Assembly (NCBI GenBank): GCA_016713175.1
Contig: JADJPQ010000001.1
Location: 1,173,638-1,237,637 of the forward strand
DNA from: Planctomycetota bacterium
GTDB lineage: Bacteria > Planctomycetota > UBA1135 > UBA2386
Direction of reading: 5' to 3'
DNA: 64,000 nucleotides
The translations under genes were made by a program, and so were the position numbers. Positions 54,761 to 63,365 of the stretch are shown piece after piece; the first letter of the stretch is position 1, and every line of letters begins with the position of its first letter. The notes beneath the pieces were generated by a model that searched no databases, had not been told where the DNA came from, and worked only from the letters and a program-made list of their open reading frames with translations.

Positions 54761-55534
54761 TCAGTCTAGCGTTTGCGGCAGCAGGCGGGTGGCCAACCGG
54801 ACAGCCTGTTCATGGGCGTCTGGCAGCGGCACGTCGCCGATCCGCTGTTGCTGCCACTCGGCCAGAAACGGAGTGGCTGCCGCGCGGTAGCGATCGAGGC
54901 GTCGTCGATCGGCCTGTTGCAGCCGATCGTTTTCCTTGGCCAGTGCGACCACGATGTCGCTGCGCGGCGCGCCGGTCCGGGCCAAGCGCACGGCTTCGCG
55001 CACCGACTCGGCGCCGTGACCTGGCGCCAGATCGAGCACGCGGTCCGGGTCGGTCGTGGCCTCGATCTCCTGGGCAGGTGGCAGCAGACGCGCCAGCGCA
55101 CCGATCACGGGATAGTCCTTGGCCCGTTGCGTGCGTTTGATCGCGATCAAGGCAGGCAGGCCGATGACCGGCAGATCGTGGCCAGGGTCGCGGGTGAACA
55201 GTGTCGCGAGCTCCGCTTCGGTCAGCCGCGGGGGGCGACTGACGAAGTCGCAGCGGATGCGATGCGAACGGGTGTCGGTGAACTCGAAGTGCGACGACCA
55301 ACCGGCGCGCAGCCAGCGCGTATCGAGTGGTGCGCCCGGCCGGTAGCGGGCCCCATGGGCGGCCAGCACGGCGAGAACCTGCTGGCACGCCGAGTCCTCC
55401 TCTCGCAGGATCCAATCGCCGTCCTTGCTCATGATCGCCAGCCGGTACCACACCACGGCTTGACCAGAGCTCAGGACCGCGACCAGCCGGTTGCGGTTGA
55501 ACTCCCTGGTCAGGTCGAAGTAGATGTTCGGCAT
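54761..55534 (-). CDS. Hypothetical protein with nucleotidyltransferase-like N-terminal half (257 aa)
   Basis: The protein opens with NIYFDLTREFNRNRLVAVLS and a mixed alpha/beta region in which ALDTRWLRA-type and RIRCDFVSRPPRLTEAELAT strands appear, then VIGLPALIAIKRTQRAKDYP and VIGALARLLP. The last pattern (leucine-rich helix after a basic KRTQRAKDY block) is reminiscent of minimal nucleotidyltransferases used in abortive-infection or toxin modules, but the catalytic GSxxxD motif is not evident. The C-terminal half is helical and arginine-rich (VREAVRLARTG, ENDRLQQADRRRLDRYRAAA). It is the fourth gene of the topoisomerase VI operon, 31 bases after topoisomerase VI A. The function is unknown. 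Confidence 0.75.
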   Translation of the reverse strand: MPNIYFDLTREFNRNRLVAVLSSGQAVVWYRLAIMSKDGDWILREEDSACQQVLAVLAAHGARYRPGAPLDTRWLRAGWSSHFEFTDTRSHRIRCDFVSRPPRLTEAELATLFTRDPGHDLPVIGLPALIAIKRTQRAKDYPVIGALARLLPPAQEIEATTDPDRVLDLAPGHGAESVREAVRLARTGAPRSDIVVALAKENDRLQQADRRRLDRYRAAATPFLAEWQQQRIGDVPLPDAHEQAVRLATRLLPQTLD

Positions 55535-55565
55535 CGCGAGCGTCAGTCGATCCGGCGGCGCGGCG

Positions 55566-56726
55566 TCACGGCAGGAACTTGTTCGCTTCCTTGAGCTTCT
55601 GCGGCAGGTATTCCTCGATCACGAAGTTGAGCCCGTGCTTGGCCAGCGCCTGCTGCTCGGCGCGCTGCCCCGACTTCAGCATCATCTCGATCGCCCGCTG
55701 CCACTCCTTGTGCGCCTGGAAGAACGGGTCGTTCTTCAGCATGTCCTGCGCCCGCTTGATGTCGACGTCCTTCAGCCCGTGCGTCGGCAGTTCGTAGTCG
55801 ACGATGTCCTGCGGTGACACGCCGAGGAACCGTGCCTGCGGCACGCAGAAGAACTGGTTCAGGTGCACGGCGTTGCCGGAGCCGACCTTCAGTGTCCGGT
55901 AGATGTTGGAGAACGCGTACGGATCGCAGTCGTTGAACGCGTAGACCGGGAGCTTGTGCGCGTCGGCGAGCTTGCGGACGAACCGCCGCGTCGAGCGCGT
56001 CGGCACGCCGGCGGTGCCGATCAGGATGCAGCCGGCGGTCTTCCAGTAGTTGTGCTGGGACAGGCGTTCGAACATGCCGATGGTCTCGATGACCAGGATG
56101 AACTTCGCCTTGGTCTCGAAGCCGAGTTGTTCGACCGACGTCGGGATCGAGTACGAACCCGAACCGAAGCCGGTGCAATCGATGCGCAGCGTCCGACCGC
56201 TGTCGCGATCGCGGTCCAGCACGATCAGCTGGCCGGCGACCTTGCCGCCGTGCTCGTCGGCCTTGAAGCGCAGGTGTTCGCGCATCACGCCCTCGAGCGA
56301 GAACAGCGCCTCGATGTCGTCCATCGCCGCGTCGGACTCGGGCTGTTCGTCGAACTTGGCTTCCTCCCAGTTCTTGCTGACGTAGTACGCTTCTCGTTTG
56401 GTGGCGAAGTCGTCCTCGTCGATCAGCTGCTTGGACAGCGACATCATCTTCAGCGTCTGGGCGAACGACTTGACGGTGTTGACCGACAGCGTCCGTTCGA
56501 CGCGGGAGCGGCCCATCACGAAGTAGCCGTCCTTCTTGTCGTAGCGGGCGTTCTTCAGCGAGCGGTCGGGGAACTTCAGCTCCGGCTTGTCCTCGGCCTC
56601 GATCTTGCCGTGCACGTGCACGGCGCAGTTGCGGATCTCGCGCAGCGTGACCTTGTCGAGGTCGGAGAGCGGGCCGCGGTCCTTCTTCTTCGGCTGTTCT
56701 TTCGGGGTGAACTTCTTGGCTGCCAT
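55566..56726 (-). CDS. top6A: DNA topoisomerase VI subunit A (Spo11-like)
   Basis: A 386-residue protein with the TopoVIA/Spo11 architecture. The winged-helix 5Y-CAP part has DDFATKREAYYVSKNWEEA, in which Tyr115 of the tandem tyrosines (114-115) is the expected DNA-linking residue. The Toprim part has KFILVIETIGMFERL with Glu214, and VYAFNDCDPYAFSNIYRTLK with Asp266 and Asp268 as metal ligands. The length is that of archaeal subunit A. With subunit B it forms the type IIB topoisomerase A2B2, which cuts and passes DNA duplexes using ATP. The gene starts 58 bases after the B subunit gene. A basic, lysine-rich N-terminus of about 20 residues precedes the conserved part. Confidence 0.95.
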   Translation of the reverse strand: MAAKKFTPKEQPKKKDRGPLSDLDKVTLREIRNCAVHVHGKIEAEDKPELKFPDRSLKNARYDKKDGYFVMGRSRVERTLSVNTVKSFAQTLKMMSLSKQLIDEDDFATKREAYYVSKNWEEAKFDEQPESDAAMDDIEALFSLEGVMREHLRFKADEHGGKVAGQLIVLDRDRDSGRTLRIDCTGFGSGSYSIPTSVEQLGFETKAKFILVIETIGMFERLSQHNYWKTAGCILIGTAGVPTRSTRRFVRKLADAHKLPVYAFNDCDPYAFSNIYRTLKVGSGNAVHLNQFFCVPQARFLGVSPQDIVDYELPTHGLKDVDIKRAQDMLKNDPFFQAHKEWQRAIEMMLKSGQRAEQQALAKHGLNFVIEEYLPQKLKEANKFLP

Positions 56727-56784
56727 GGGACGGTGGGGGGATGCGGTCAGATGCGGTCGGGGATGCGCTCGCGAAACGCGTTGC

Positions 56785-58563
56785 TCAGAGCTTGCGCGAC
56801 TTCTCCAGCACGTTGGTCAACTTGCCCTGGGCCCGTTCGACCTGCTTGTCGTCGAGCTTCAGGATGTCCTTCAGCGCGACCACCAGATGCGGGATGTAGA
56901 CCTCGATGTAGTTGCGCTTCTTGAACTCGTTGGCGAGCTTCTTGCCCTTGCGCACGTGCGAGCCGAGCTTGCGACCGGCGTCCATCAGGGCCAGGCGCAG
57001 CTCCTCCATGATCTCGTCGTACGACGCGATCGCCTCCTTCGCCTCGCTGGTGAACGGCACCCAGACCGACGCGAAGTGCACGAAGATCACCATCGGGCCG
57101 ATCGGCAGGGCGCCGCGCGGCTGCTGCAGGCCGTAGTTCTTCCAGTTGGTGTCGATCACCGCCTTGCTGATCGCGCAGGCCGATTGCTGGAACACCAGCG
57201 GCACGCGGTTGGCGAACCGGATCAGGCGCACCGGCTCGTCGGCCGCGCCCATCAGCACCTCGGCGTTCTCGGGCTTCTTGGCCGCGACCTCGACGATCTT
57301 GCCCGAATCGGTCATCTGCAGCGTGTCGCCCGGCTTGCCGTAGGCGATGCCGACCTCGATGGCGAACGGGTGGCCGCGGTAGACGACCGGCTTGCGCGAG
57401 GTCGCCACGTAGAAGTCGGCTTCGACCTCCTTCTTCAGCCCGGTGATGATCACGTCCTCGCCGATCGGCGCGATGCACGACAGCGGCGGCGCCATGATCT
57501 TCGTCGCGTCGATCGCCGCCTTGATCTTGGCGACGTCGCTGGTCTCCAGGCGGCGCGGGTTGGCCTCCGGCTTGATGCCGGCCTTCGCGCAGATCTCCTT
57601 GGCGACGGTGGGGCCGACGCGCGAGAAGTCCTCCTGCAGGAACGCGCTGGTCGTCCGGTTCTCGCTCTCGTTGACCATCTTCAGCAGCACGCCGAGCTCG
57701 ACGCCGTGCGGGTGCGGCTTGATCTCCTCGACCTCCTGCGGCAGCTCCTTGGTCGCGCGCTGGTACTCGGTGACGTTGCCGTCCGGGTCGGTGTAGTGCA
57801 GGTACACGTGCGGGTTGGCCACCGCCATCAGCTTCAAGAACTCCTCGACGCTCTTCTGGCCGCGCCGGTACTCGCCTTCCAGGTCGATCGACACCTCCGT
57901 GCCGTGGTCCTTCTCCCACTCGATCGACTTCTGCACCGCATCGGGACGGTTCTTCGCCGTGTCGATGGTGATCTCGAAGAACAGCGGCTGCGCGCGCTTG
58001 CCGGGCTTGGTGCGCACCCGCACCGGATTGCCGGTCGTCAGCAGGCCGTACATGCCGGCCGCGCTGATGCCGATGCCCTGCTGGCCGCGACTCTGGCGCA
58101 GCCGGTGGAACTTGCTGCCGTAGAGCAGGCGGCCGAACACGTTGCCGACCTGGTTGGCGACGATGCCCGGACCGTTGTCCTCGACCGTCATCGTGAACTG
58201 CTTGTCGCTCTGGCCGATGCGCGCGATCTTGACCTTGATCTCGGGCAGGATGCGCGCTTCCTCGCAGGCGTCGAGGCTGTTGTCGACGGCCTCCTTGACC
58301 GCCGTCAGCAACGCCTTGCGCGGGCTGTCGAAGCCGAGCAGGTGGCGGTTCTTGGTGAAGAACTCCGAGACCGAGATCTCGCGCTGCTTCTTCGCCATCT
58401 GCTCGGCGGCCGAGCCGCCACCGCCGCTCTTGTCCTTGCCGCCGCCATCCTTGGCTGCGGCCTTCTGGTCGGGAGCCGCCTTCTTGTCCGCTGGTGTCTT
58501 CTCGGGAGCCATCGTGTTCTGATCGTTGTCGAACAGGGTCTGCTGACCCGGACCTGAGTTCAT
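56785..58563 (-). CDS. top6B: DNA topoisomerase VI subunit B (GHKL ATPase) with N-terminal Lys/Ala-rich extension
   Basis: A 592-residue protein. The GHKL ATPase signature is complete: EAVDNSLDACEEA (N box, 91-103), VEDNGPGIVANQV (G1, 128-140), SRGQQGIGISAAGMYG (G2) and the transducer domain. The C-terminal part contains KNYGLQQPRGALPIGPMVIF and the helical region that contacts subunit A. Before the conserved start (about residue 62) lies an extension rich in Lys, Ala and Gly, and its first residues contain QQTLF (7-11), fitting a sliding-clamp-binding pattern. The ATG at 58563 overlaps the mqnA stop by 4 bases, so the extension is read from the first codon of a coupled gene. Confidence 0.95.
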   Translation of the reverse strand: MNSGPGQQTLFDNDQNTMAPEKTPADKKAAPDQKAAAKDGGGKDKSGGGGSAAEQMAKKQREISVSEFFTKNRHLLGFDSPRKALLTAVKEAVDNSLDACEEARILPEIKVKIARIGQSDKQFTMTVEDNGPGIVANQVGNVFGRLLYGSKFHRLRQSRGQQGIGISAAGMYGLLTTGNPVRVRTKPGKRAQPLFFEITIDTAKNRPDAVQKSIEWEKDHGTEVSIDLEGEYRRGQKSVEEFLKLMAVANPHVYLHYTDPDGNVTEYQRATKELPQEVEEIKPHPHGVELGVLLKMVNESENRTTSAFLQEDFSRVGPTVAKEICAKAGIKPEANPRRLETSDVAKIKAAIDATKIMAPPLSCIAPIGEDVIITGLKKEVEADFYVATSRKPVVYRGHPFAIEVGIAYGKPGDTLQMTDSGKIVEVAAKKPENAEVLMGAADEPVRLIRFANRVPLVFQQSACAISKAVIDTNWKNYGLQQPRGALPIGPMVIFVHFASVWVPFTSEAKEAIASYDEIMEELRLALMDAGRKLGSHVRKGKKLANEFKKRNYIEVYIPHLVVALKDILKLDDKQVERAQGKLTNVLEKSRKL

Positions 58564-59321
58564 CGGGAACCACCCTCCATCACGGTGCCGGCAAACGCGG
58601 GGTCGGCCGCGTCGGCCAGACCGGCGGCGCGCGCTTCCGCCCAGAAGCGCCGCAGACCGCCGAGATCGTCATCATCGAGTTCGTAGTGCACGGCGCCGGC
58701 GGTGCCGTCGACGGCGCCGCGCAGCTTGCCGCGGCCACGCGCGGCCCGCAGGCTCGGCATCACGGTCGCCGGATCGACTTCGGGTCGCAGCAGCCAGACC
58801 GCGAACACGAACGGCAGGCCGGTCCACTGCCGCCATTCCCACGCCAGATCCCAGACGTGCCGTTCGCCGGGGTCGGCCTGCAGGCCGGCATCGCCGATCA
58901 GCAGGACCAGATCCTGCGGCAACGCATCCGGGAAGCGCGTCGGGCCGATCGGTTCGAACGTCGGCCAGCGTGGCACCAGCGCGCGGTGCGGGTTGCGCAG
59001 CAGCAGCTGCAACAAGGCGACCGACGTCGCCGAACCTTCGTCGATGCCGACGCTGCGCACCAGGCTGTCCCGGCGCAGGAACGCGCGGACCGAACGGACC
59101 TGCTGCCGCGCGGCGATGCCGAGCCCGGCGACGACGCGGTAGCCCGGTTGCCGCACCGCCTCGATCGACGACACCAGCGCGACGTCGAGTTCGCCGGCGC
59201 GCAACTGCGCGATCAGGCGTGTCGGTGGCGCCTGCACCAGTTGCACGGACGGATCCTGGGCCAGCCCCGCCAACAGGGGGGCGCCCACTCCGTACGGAAC
59301 TCCGCCGATGCGTATGCGCAC
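58560..59321 (-). CDS. mqnA: Chorismate dehydratase of the futalosine menaquinone pathway
   Basis: A 253-residue periplasmic-binding-fold enzyme of the MqnA family. Landmarks are RIRIGGVPYGVGAPLLAGL, ARLI-type PPTRLIAQLRAGELDVALVS, the Ser-Ile-Glu/SI motif, EGSATSVALLQLLLRN and LLIGDAGLQ, followed by WDLAWEWRQWTGLPFVFAVW. MqnA turns chorismate into 3-enolpyruvylbenzoate, the first step of futalosine-dependent menaquinone synthesis. The GTG at 59321 is chosen because the normal N-terminus begins at this codon; the in-frame sequence before it is arginine-rich. The stop overlaps the topoisomerase VI B start (ATGA), so mqnA is the first gene of a five-gene operon. Confidence 0.85.
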   Translation of the reverse strand: MRIRIGGVPYGVGAPLLAGLAQDPSVQLVQAPPTRLIAQLRAGELDVALVSSIEAVRQPGYRVVAGLGIAARQQVRSVRAFLRRDSLVRSVGIDEGSATSVALLQLLLRNPHRALVPRWPTFEPIGPTRFPDALPQDLVLLIGDAGLQADPGERHVWDLAWEWRQWTGLPFVFAVWLLRPEVDPATVMPSLRAARGRGKLRGAVDGTAGAVHYELDDDDLGGLRRFWAEARAAGLADAADPAFAGTVMEGGSR

Positions 59322-59507
59322 GTCTGACCGACCTGACCGTCGCGGCGAACATACCGATCGCTGCCGACGTCGGAAGCACAAATCGACCGTGGCGCCGCGG
59401 TGAGTTCCGCAACCGGCGCGGTCCTGCCGGGATGACGCGTTGGCACCGCCATCGTGCGCGCGGCGCGGTCGCGGCCACGGTGCGCCGGCCGGCGGCGTCG
59501 CCGGTGG

Positions 59508-59513
59508 TAGACT
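59508..59513 (+). promoter_or_regulatory. Candidate -10 box (TAGACT) of the FG-GAP lipoprotein gene
   Basis: TAGACT lies 14 bases before the ATG at 59528, leaving a very short leader. The -35 region shows no clear match. Confidence 0.25.
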
Positions 59514-59527
59514 TCGCCGCAGAGAAA

Positions 59528-62500
59528 ATGCGTCGCCTTCGCGTCCTCCCCCGCCTGTCGGTGTTGTTGCTGGCGCTGTCGGCCTCCGGCTGCGGCGCCG
59601 GCCTGATCTCCGGCGTGATCGCCAGCGACGATGGTTCGCCGCGCCCCGCTCCCGAGATCAATCTGACGACCCGGATGCCGTTGGTGCCGGCGGCCGAGAC
59701 CTCGCGCACGGTCGTGGTCGCCAACGCGCAGATCACCGATGCCAGGCAGGTGCGCGTGCTGTTGACGCTCGGTGAGCCGGACTCACCTGGCGCGGTGGTA
59801 GCCGAACAATCGGCCGTGGTCGTGACGCCCGGCGGGGCTTCGACGACGATCCGCTTCGCAGTCGAGACCGGGCCGATCCTCGCGCGGTTTCCCGATCCCA
59901 CGGCGCAGGATGTGGCCGTCGGTCTGTCGGTGCTGGTCGGTGGGCGCCTGGCGGCGCCGGTGCTGCCGGTGACCCTGTTGCGGCAACCGGTGGCCACGCG
60001 GCGTCTCGAAGCCGGCGAGAGTGAGTTCTTGTCCGCCGCCGGCGGCAGCACCATCAAGTTCGCGGTGCGCGGCATGCTGGCGACGCGCGCCGCCGACGTG
60101 CAGGTGTTCGTGCGCACCGCCGATGGCAACGGTGTCGGCGACCTGGTGCGGCCGTGCACGGTCACCGGCCTGGCGCGGAACGATCTCGAGGCCGTCGTCG
60201 ATGCGACGGTGCCCGGCAGCGTCGTGCCCGGCGCCGCGACGTTCTTCCTGGTCGATCCGGTCGCCGGTCGGTCGACCGACGTCGACAACATCTGGTACCA
60301 ACCTGATCTGGCGCAATTGCTCCCCGGCCGTGGCGCAACCGCCGGCGGCACGATCGTCACGTTGACCGGCACGGCGCTGGTGCCGCCACTGCCCGGCCAG
60401 GGACAACCCGACTTCGATCGCGTCACGCTGCGCTTTCGCAAGGGTGACCGCGAGATCGTGTTGGCCGCGGACGATCTGCGTCGCGACGAGTCCGGCGTCG
60501 ATCGGCTGGTGTTCCGGATGCCGGCGTCACCCGATGGCCGGCCCGGGCGTGTCACCCTGTCGCTGGCAGTCGATCTCGGGGTCATCCGCCTCGACGTCGC
60601 GCGCGAGAACGTGTTCCTGTTCGCCAACGCCGAGCCCGTGTTCGGCCCGCGCGGCGCGCTGCTCGATCGGGCGCCGATCGCGATTGCGCCGATCGCGCTG
60701 GAAGGCGCCCCCGGCATCGAGCAGGCGACCGATCTGGCGGTGTTGTACAGCGAAGGGGGTGTGTCGAGCCTGCAGCTGCTGTTGGCGCAGGAGAACGGCA
60801 TGTTCATCCGGCTCGGTGCGCCGCGGCAGATCGGCGCCCCGTTGGTCCCGGGCGAACGCGAGCCGCGCGATCTGTGCGCGATCGACCGGGATTTCGACGG
60901 GGTGCCGGATCTGTTCGTGCTCAATCGTGGTGGCCGCCACCATGTAGTGCAAGGACAGGCAGCGCCGGCGTCGCCGCTGGGCGCGGTGGACTACGTGGCG
61001 GCTGGGCCCGGTTCGGCGCGCTGCGTCGCCATCGAACTCGACCCCATGTCCGGTGGCGGTGCCCAACGGGGCGTCATCCTGTTGCCGGGCGACGATGTGC
61101 CTTCGGCCCGGCCCGAACTGTGGATCGCGGCTGCCGGCCAGATCGGTCTGCGATCCGCCGGCGTGCTACCCGTGCGGGCGGGCCTGACCGATGCCGCAAC
61201 CGTGGCGGATCTGGATGCCGACGGCAAGGCCGACTTCGCGGTCGCCGTCGGCGGCGCAGCGCCGAAGGTCGATGTCGCATTCGGCGATGGTCAGGGCGGT
61301 TTCCACGACGTGGCACAACTGGATTTCGCCGCGGGTTCGGTCTTCGGCTACACGCCCGAAGCCGATTCGCCCGTGGTGGGACTGCACGTCTGCGGCAGCC
61401 CCGCCGAGCCTTGGCTGGCAATGGTGTTTGCCGGCGGCGTGACCGGGACGGCGCCGCCGACCATCGCGGTGCTGCGGCGAAACGGGCGCACCTATGAACT
61501 GCCCACGACCGCGGAGTTCGTGAACGGTGCGCCGATCGGTCGCCTTGGCGTCAGCCTGGGCGCCAACCTCGATGGGATCGGGGCCGACGAACTCGTCGTC
61601 TCGTCCGGTGTCAACCCGACGCGGCTGATCGTCGCCAATTGGGATGCCGCGCAGACGCCGCCGCGTTTTTCGCCGCGGGTGTTCGCAGGCGAGGGTTTCA
61701 CGGAACTGCGCTCGATCTCGGCGATGCGCTTTGGACTGGCGATCCCGCGCGACCGCAGCGGCAACTCGACGCGTGCGGTGTTCGTGCTGCACGATGCCGA
61801 CGTCGACGGCCAGATCGAGCGCCGGGTGTCGACGCTGCTCGTCGGCGAGGGCACCGCGCTGAACGAGCCGGTGCTGGCCGGTGCGCCGAGCAGTTCGGTG
61901 CAAGCGGTGATCGGCGGCAGTTTCACTGCCCAGGCGGCGCAGAGCGGCGGGCGGCTCCAGGATCTGGCGGTCGCAACCGCGAGTTCACTGATGGCGTTGT
62001 CGAATGGCGGTGGCGGCGCGTTCTTCGGTCCGGCGGGCAACGAGGACGTCCCCGACCTGATCGGCGAGAGTCTGGCACGCGTGCGGATCACCGCGACCGG
62101 TCACGACGCGCTGGTCGTCGCGACGACGGCAGGTGAGATCTATTGCTGGGACCCGCAGGTCGACGGCCGCCCCGTGGGCAGCGGCGATCTGCGGCCCCTG
62201 AGTCCGCTACCGGCGTTGCACACGACGCCGCTGAGCACGGGGGCGGTGTCGCGGCTGCGCGGCGCCGACGTCGACGGCGACGGCATCATCGATCTGATCG
62301 CGTTGCTGCACTTCGCCACCACGGTGCGGCAGGATGGCGAATCGCTGCTGCTGCTGCTGCGCGGCAAGGCGACGGTGGCGCCCGGCGAGTTCCCGTTCCT
62401 CACTCCGGTGGGGGTCGGCACGACGCACGGTCAGGCCACCGACTTTGCCGTGGGTGACCTGGTCGGCGAGGCCACGCCGCCGCAGCGGCTCGAACTGGCG

Positions 62501-63124
62501 GTCGCCGTGCCGCGCGGCGCCACCGCGGGTTCGCTCGATGGCGATCACATCCGCTTCTACCGGCTGCTGCCCGGAACGACTGCCGCCGAAGATCGGTTCG
62601 TCCGCAGTTTCGACAACCCGCTGCAGCAGGTGCTGCTGGCAGGCACCGCTCCGACGCTGATGCGCGCGGCCGATTTCGACGGCAATGGCACGACGGATCT
62701 GGCGGTTGCCGCCGCCGGCGATCAGACGTTGCGCCTGTTCCTGAACGCCGGGCGGATCCCGGCCACGAGCGGCGAGGTGCGGATCGACTCGTTCCGCGAG
62801 ATCGGGTCGCCACGGCAGCTCCTGACCGGGGAGCCGAAGTTCCTGCGCCTGGCCGACATCGACGGCGATGGCAACATCGATGTGTTCTCGGTGACCGAGG
62901 TCACTGTTGGCCCGTTGGCGACGCGAGCGGCGTTCTACATCAGCAGCGGCGATGGCCGGTTCGAAGCGCCGGTCGAGGTGTCGCGGACGCGCATCGGTTC
63001 CGGTCGGGCGCGGATCGCGGCCGATCTCGCCGACTTCAACGACGACGGCATGCCGGATCTGTTGCTCGGGCTCGATGGCGAGTCGGAGCGGTCGGTGCGC
63101 GTGCTGTTCGGCGGGTCGCGGTAG
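59528..63124 (+). CDS. Large FG-GAP/VCBS-repeat lipoprotein
   Basis: A 1198-residue protein with the lipobox LSASGC (Cys 21). It has an Ig/IPT-like region (about 260-370, PGRGATAGGTIVTLTGTALV) followed by a long beta-propeller-like part. Six calcium-binding loop motifs of FG-GAP/VCBS repeats are visible: DRDFDGVPDL, DLDADGKADF, DVDGDGIIDL, DFDGNGTTDL, DIDGDGNIDV and DFNDDGMPDL. Such proteins are surface lipoproteins that bind ligands or form large assemblies. The ATG at 59528 begins the lipoprotein signal. The frame is open far upstream as the antisense of mqnA and is ignored there. A fragment of a different secreted family begins directly after the stop. Confidence 0.88.
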   Translation: MRRLRVLPRLSVLLLALSASGCGAGLISGVIASDDGSPRPAPEINLTTRMPLVPAAETSRTVVVANAQITDARQVRVLLTLGEPDSPGAVVAEQSAVVVTPGGASTTIRFAVETGPILARFPDPTAQDVAVGLSVLVGGRLAAPVLPVTLLRQPVATRRLEAGESEFLSAAGGSTIKFAVRGMLATRAADVQVFVRTADGNGVGDLVRPCTVTGLARNDLEAVVDATVPGSVVPGAATFFLVDPVAGRSTDVDNIWYQPDLAQLLPGRGATAGGTIVTLTGTALVPPLPGQGQPDFDRVTLRFRKGDREIVLAADDLRRDESGVDRLVFRMPASPDGRPGRVTLSLAVDLGVIRLDVARENVFLFANAEPVFGPRGALLDRAPIAIAPIALEGAPGIEQATDLAVLYSEGGVSSLQLLLAQENGMFIRLGAPRQIGAPLVPGEREPRDLCAIDRDFDGVPDLFVLNRGGRHHVVQGQAAPASPLGAVDYVAAGPGSARCVAIELDPMSGGGAQRGVILLPGDDVPSARPELWIAAAGQIGLRSAGVLPVRAGLTDAATVADLDADGKADFAVAVGGAAPKVDVAFGDGQGGFHDVAQLDFAAGSVFGYTPEADSPVVGLHVCGSPAEPWLAMVFAGGVTGTAPPTIAVLRRNGRTYELPTTAEFVNGAPIGRLGVSLGANLDGIGADELVVSSGVNPTRLIVANWDAAQTPPRFSPRVFAGEGFTELRSISAMRFGLAIPRDRSGNSTRAVFVLHDADVDGQIERRVSTLLVGEGTALNEPVLAGAPSSSVQAVIGGSFTAQAAQSGGRLQDLAVATASSLMALSNGGGGAFFGPAGNEDVPDLIGESLARVRITATGHDALVVATTAGEIYCWDPQVDGRPVGSGDLRPLSPLPALHTTPLSTGAVSRLRGADVDGDGIIDLIALLHFATTVRQDGESLLLLLRGKATVAPGEFPFLTPVGVGTTHGQATDFAVGDLVGEATPPQRLELAVAVPRGATAGSLDGDHIRFYRLLPGTTAAEDRFVRSFDNPLQQVLLAGTAPTLMRAADFDGNGTTDLAVAAAGDQTLRLFLNAGRIPATSGEVRIDSFREIGSPRQLLTGEPKFLRLADIDGDGNIDVFSVTEVTVGPLATRAAFYISSGDGRFEAPVEVSRTRIGSGRARIAADLADFNDDGMPDLLLGLDGESERSVRVLFGGSR

Positions 63125-63360
63125 CCGCGACAGCAGCCTGGCCGACGTCACGAACGGCGCTTCCTCGCCCGCTTCAACGGCGCGTTCGACGAAGTCACCT
63201 GCTCACCGGCCGTGGCCATCGATGCCGACGGCGGGAGCATCGCGGTGCCGACCCGATGGGTCGATGGTGGGATCGAGATCACCGTGCCGGCCGCGTTCGT
63301 CGCCGAGGCGACGCTGGCGCTGGGTGTCGATCCGCTTCCGCGTGCCGTGATTCCGGCCGC
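63125..63360 (+). pseudogene. Fragment of the secreted-protein family represented at 42848-45207
   Basis: The frame directly after the TAG of the FG-GAP gene encodes RRFLARFNGAFDEVTCSP, AVAIDADGGSIAVPTRWVDG and ITVPAAFVAEATLALGVDPL, without any start codon of its own before a GTG at 63212. The block DADGGSIAVP...TVPAAFVAEATLALGVDPL matches DADGRSLSLP...DVPADFVATARLPLLVDPL in the 42848-45207 protein in order and spacing. Only about 75 residues remain. It converges with the methyltransferase gene. Confidence 0.6.
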
Positions 63361-63365
63361 GCCGG

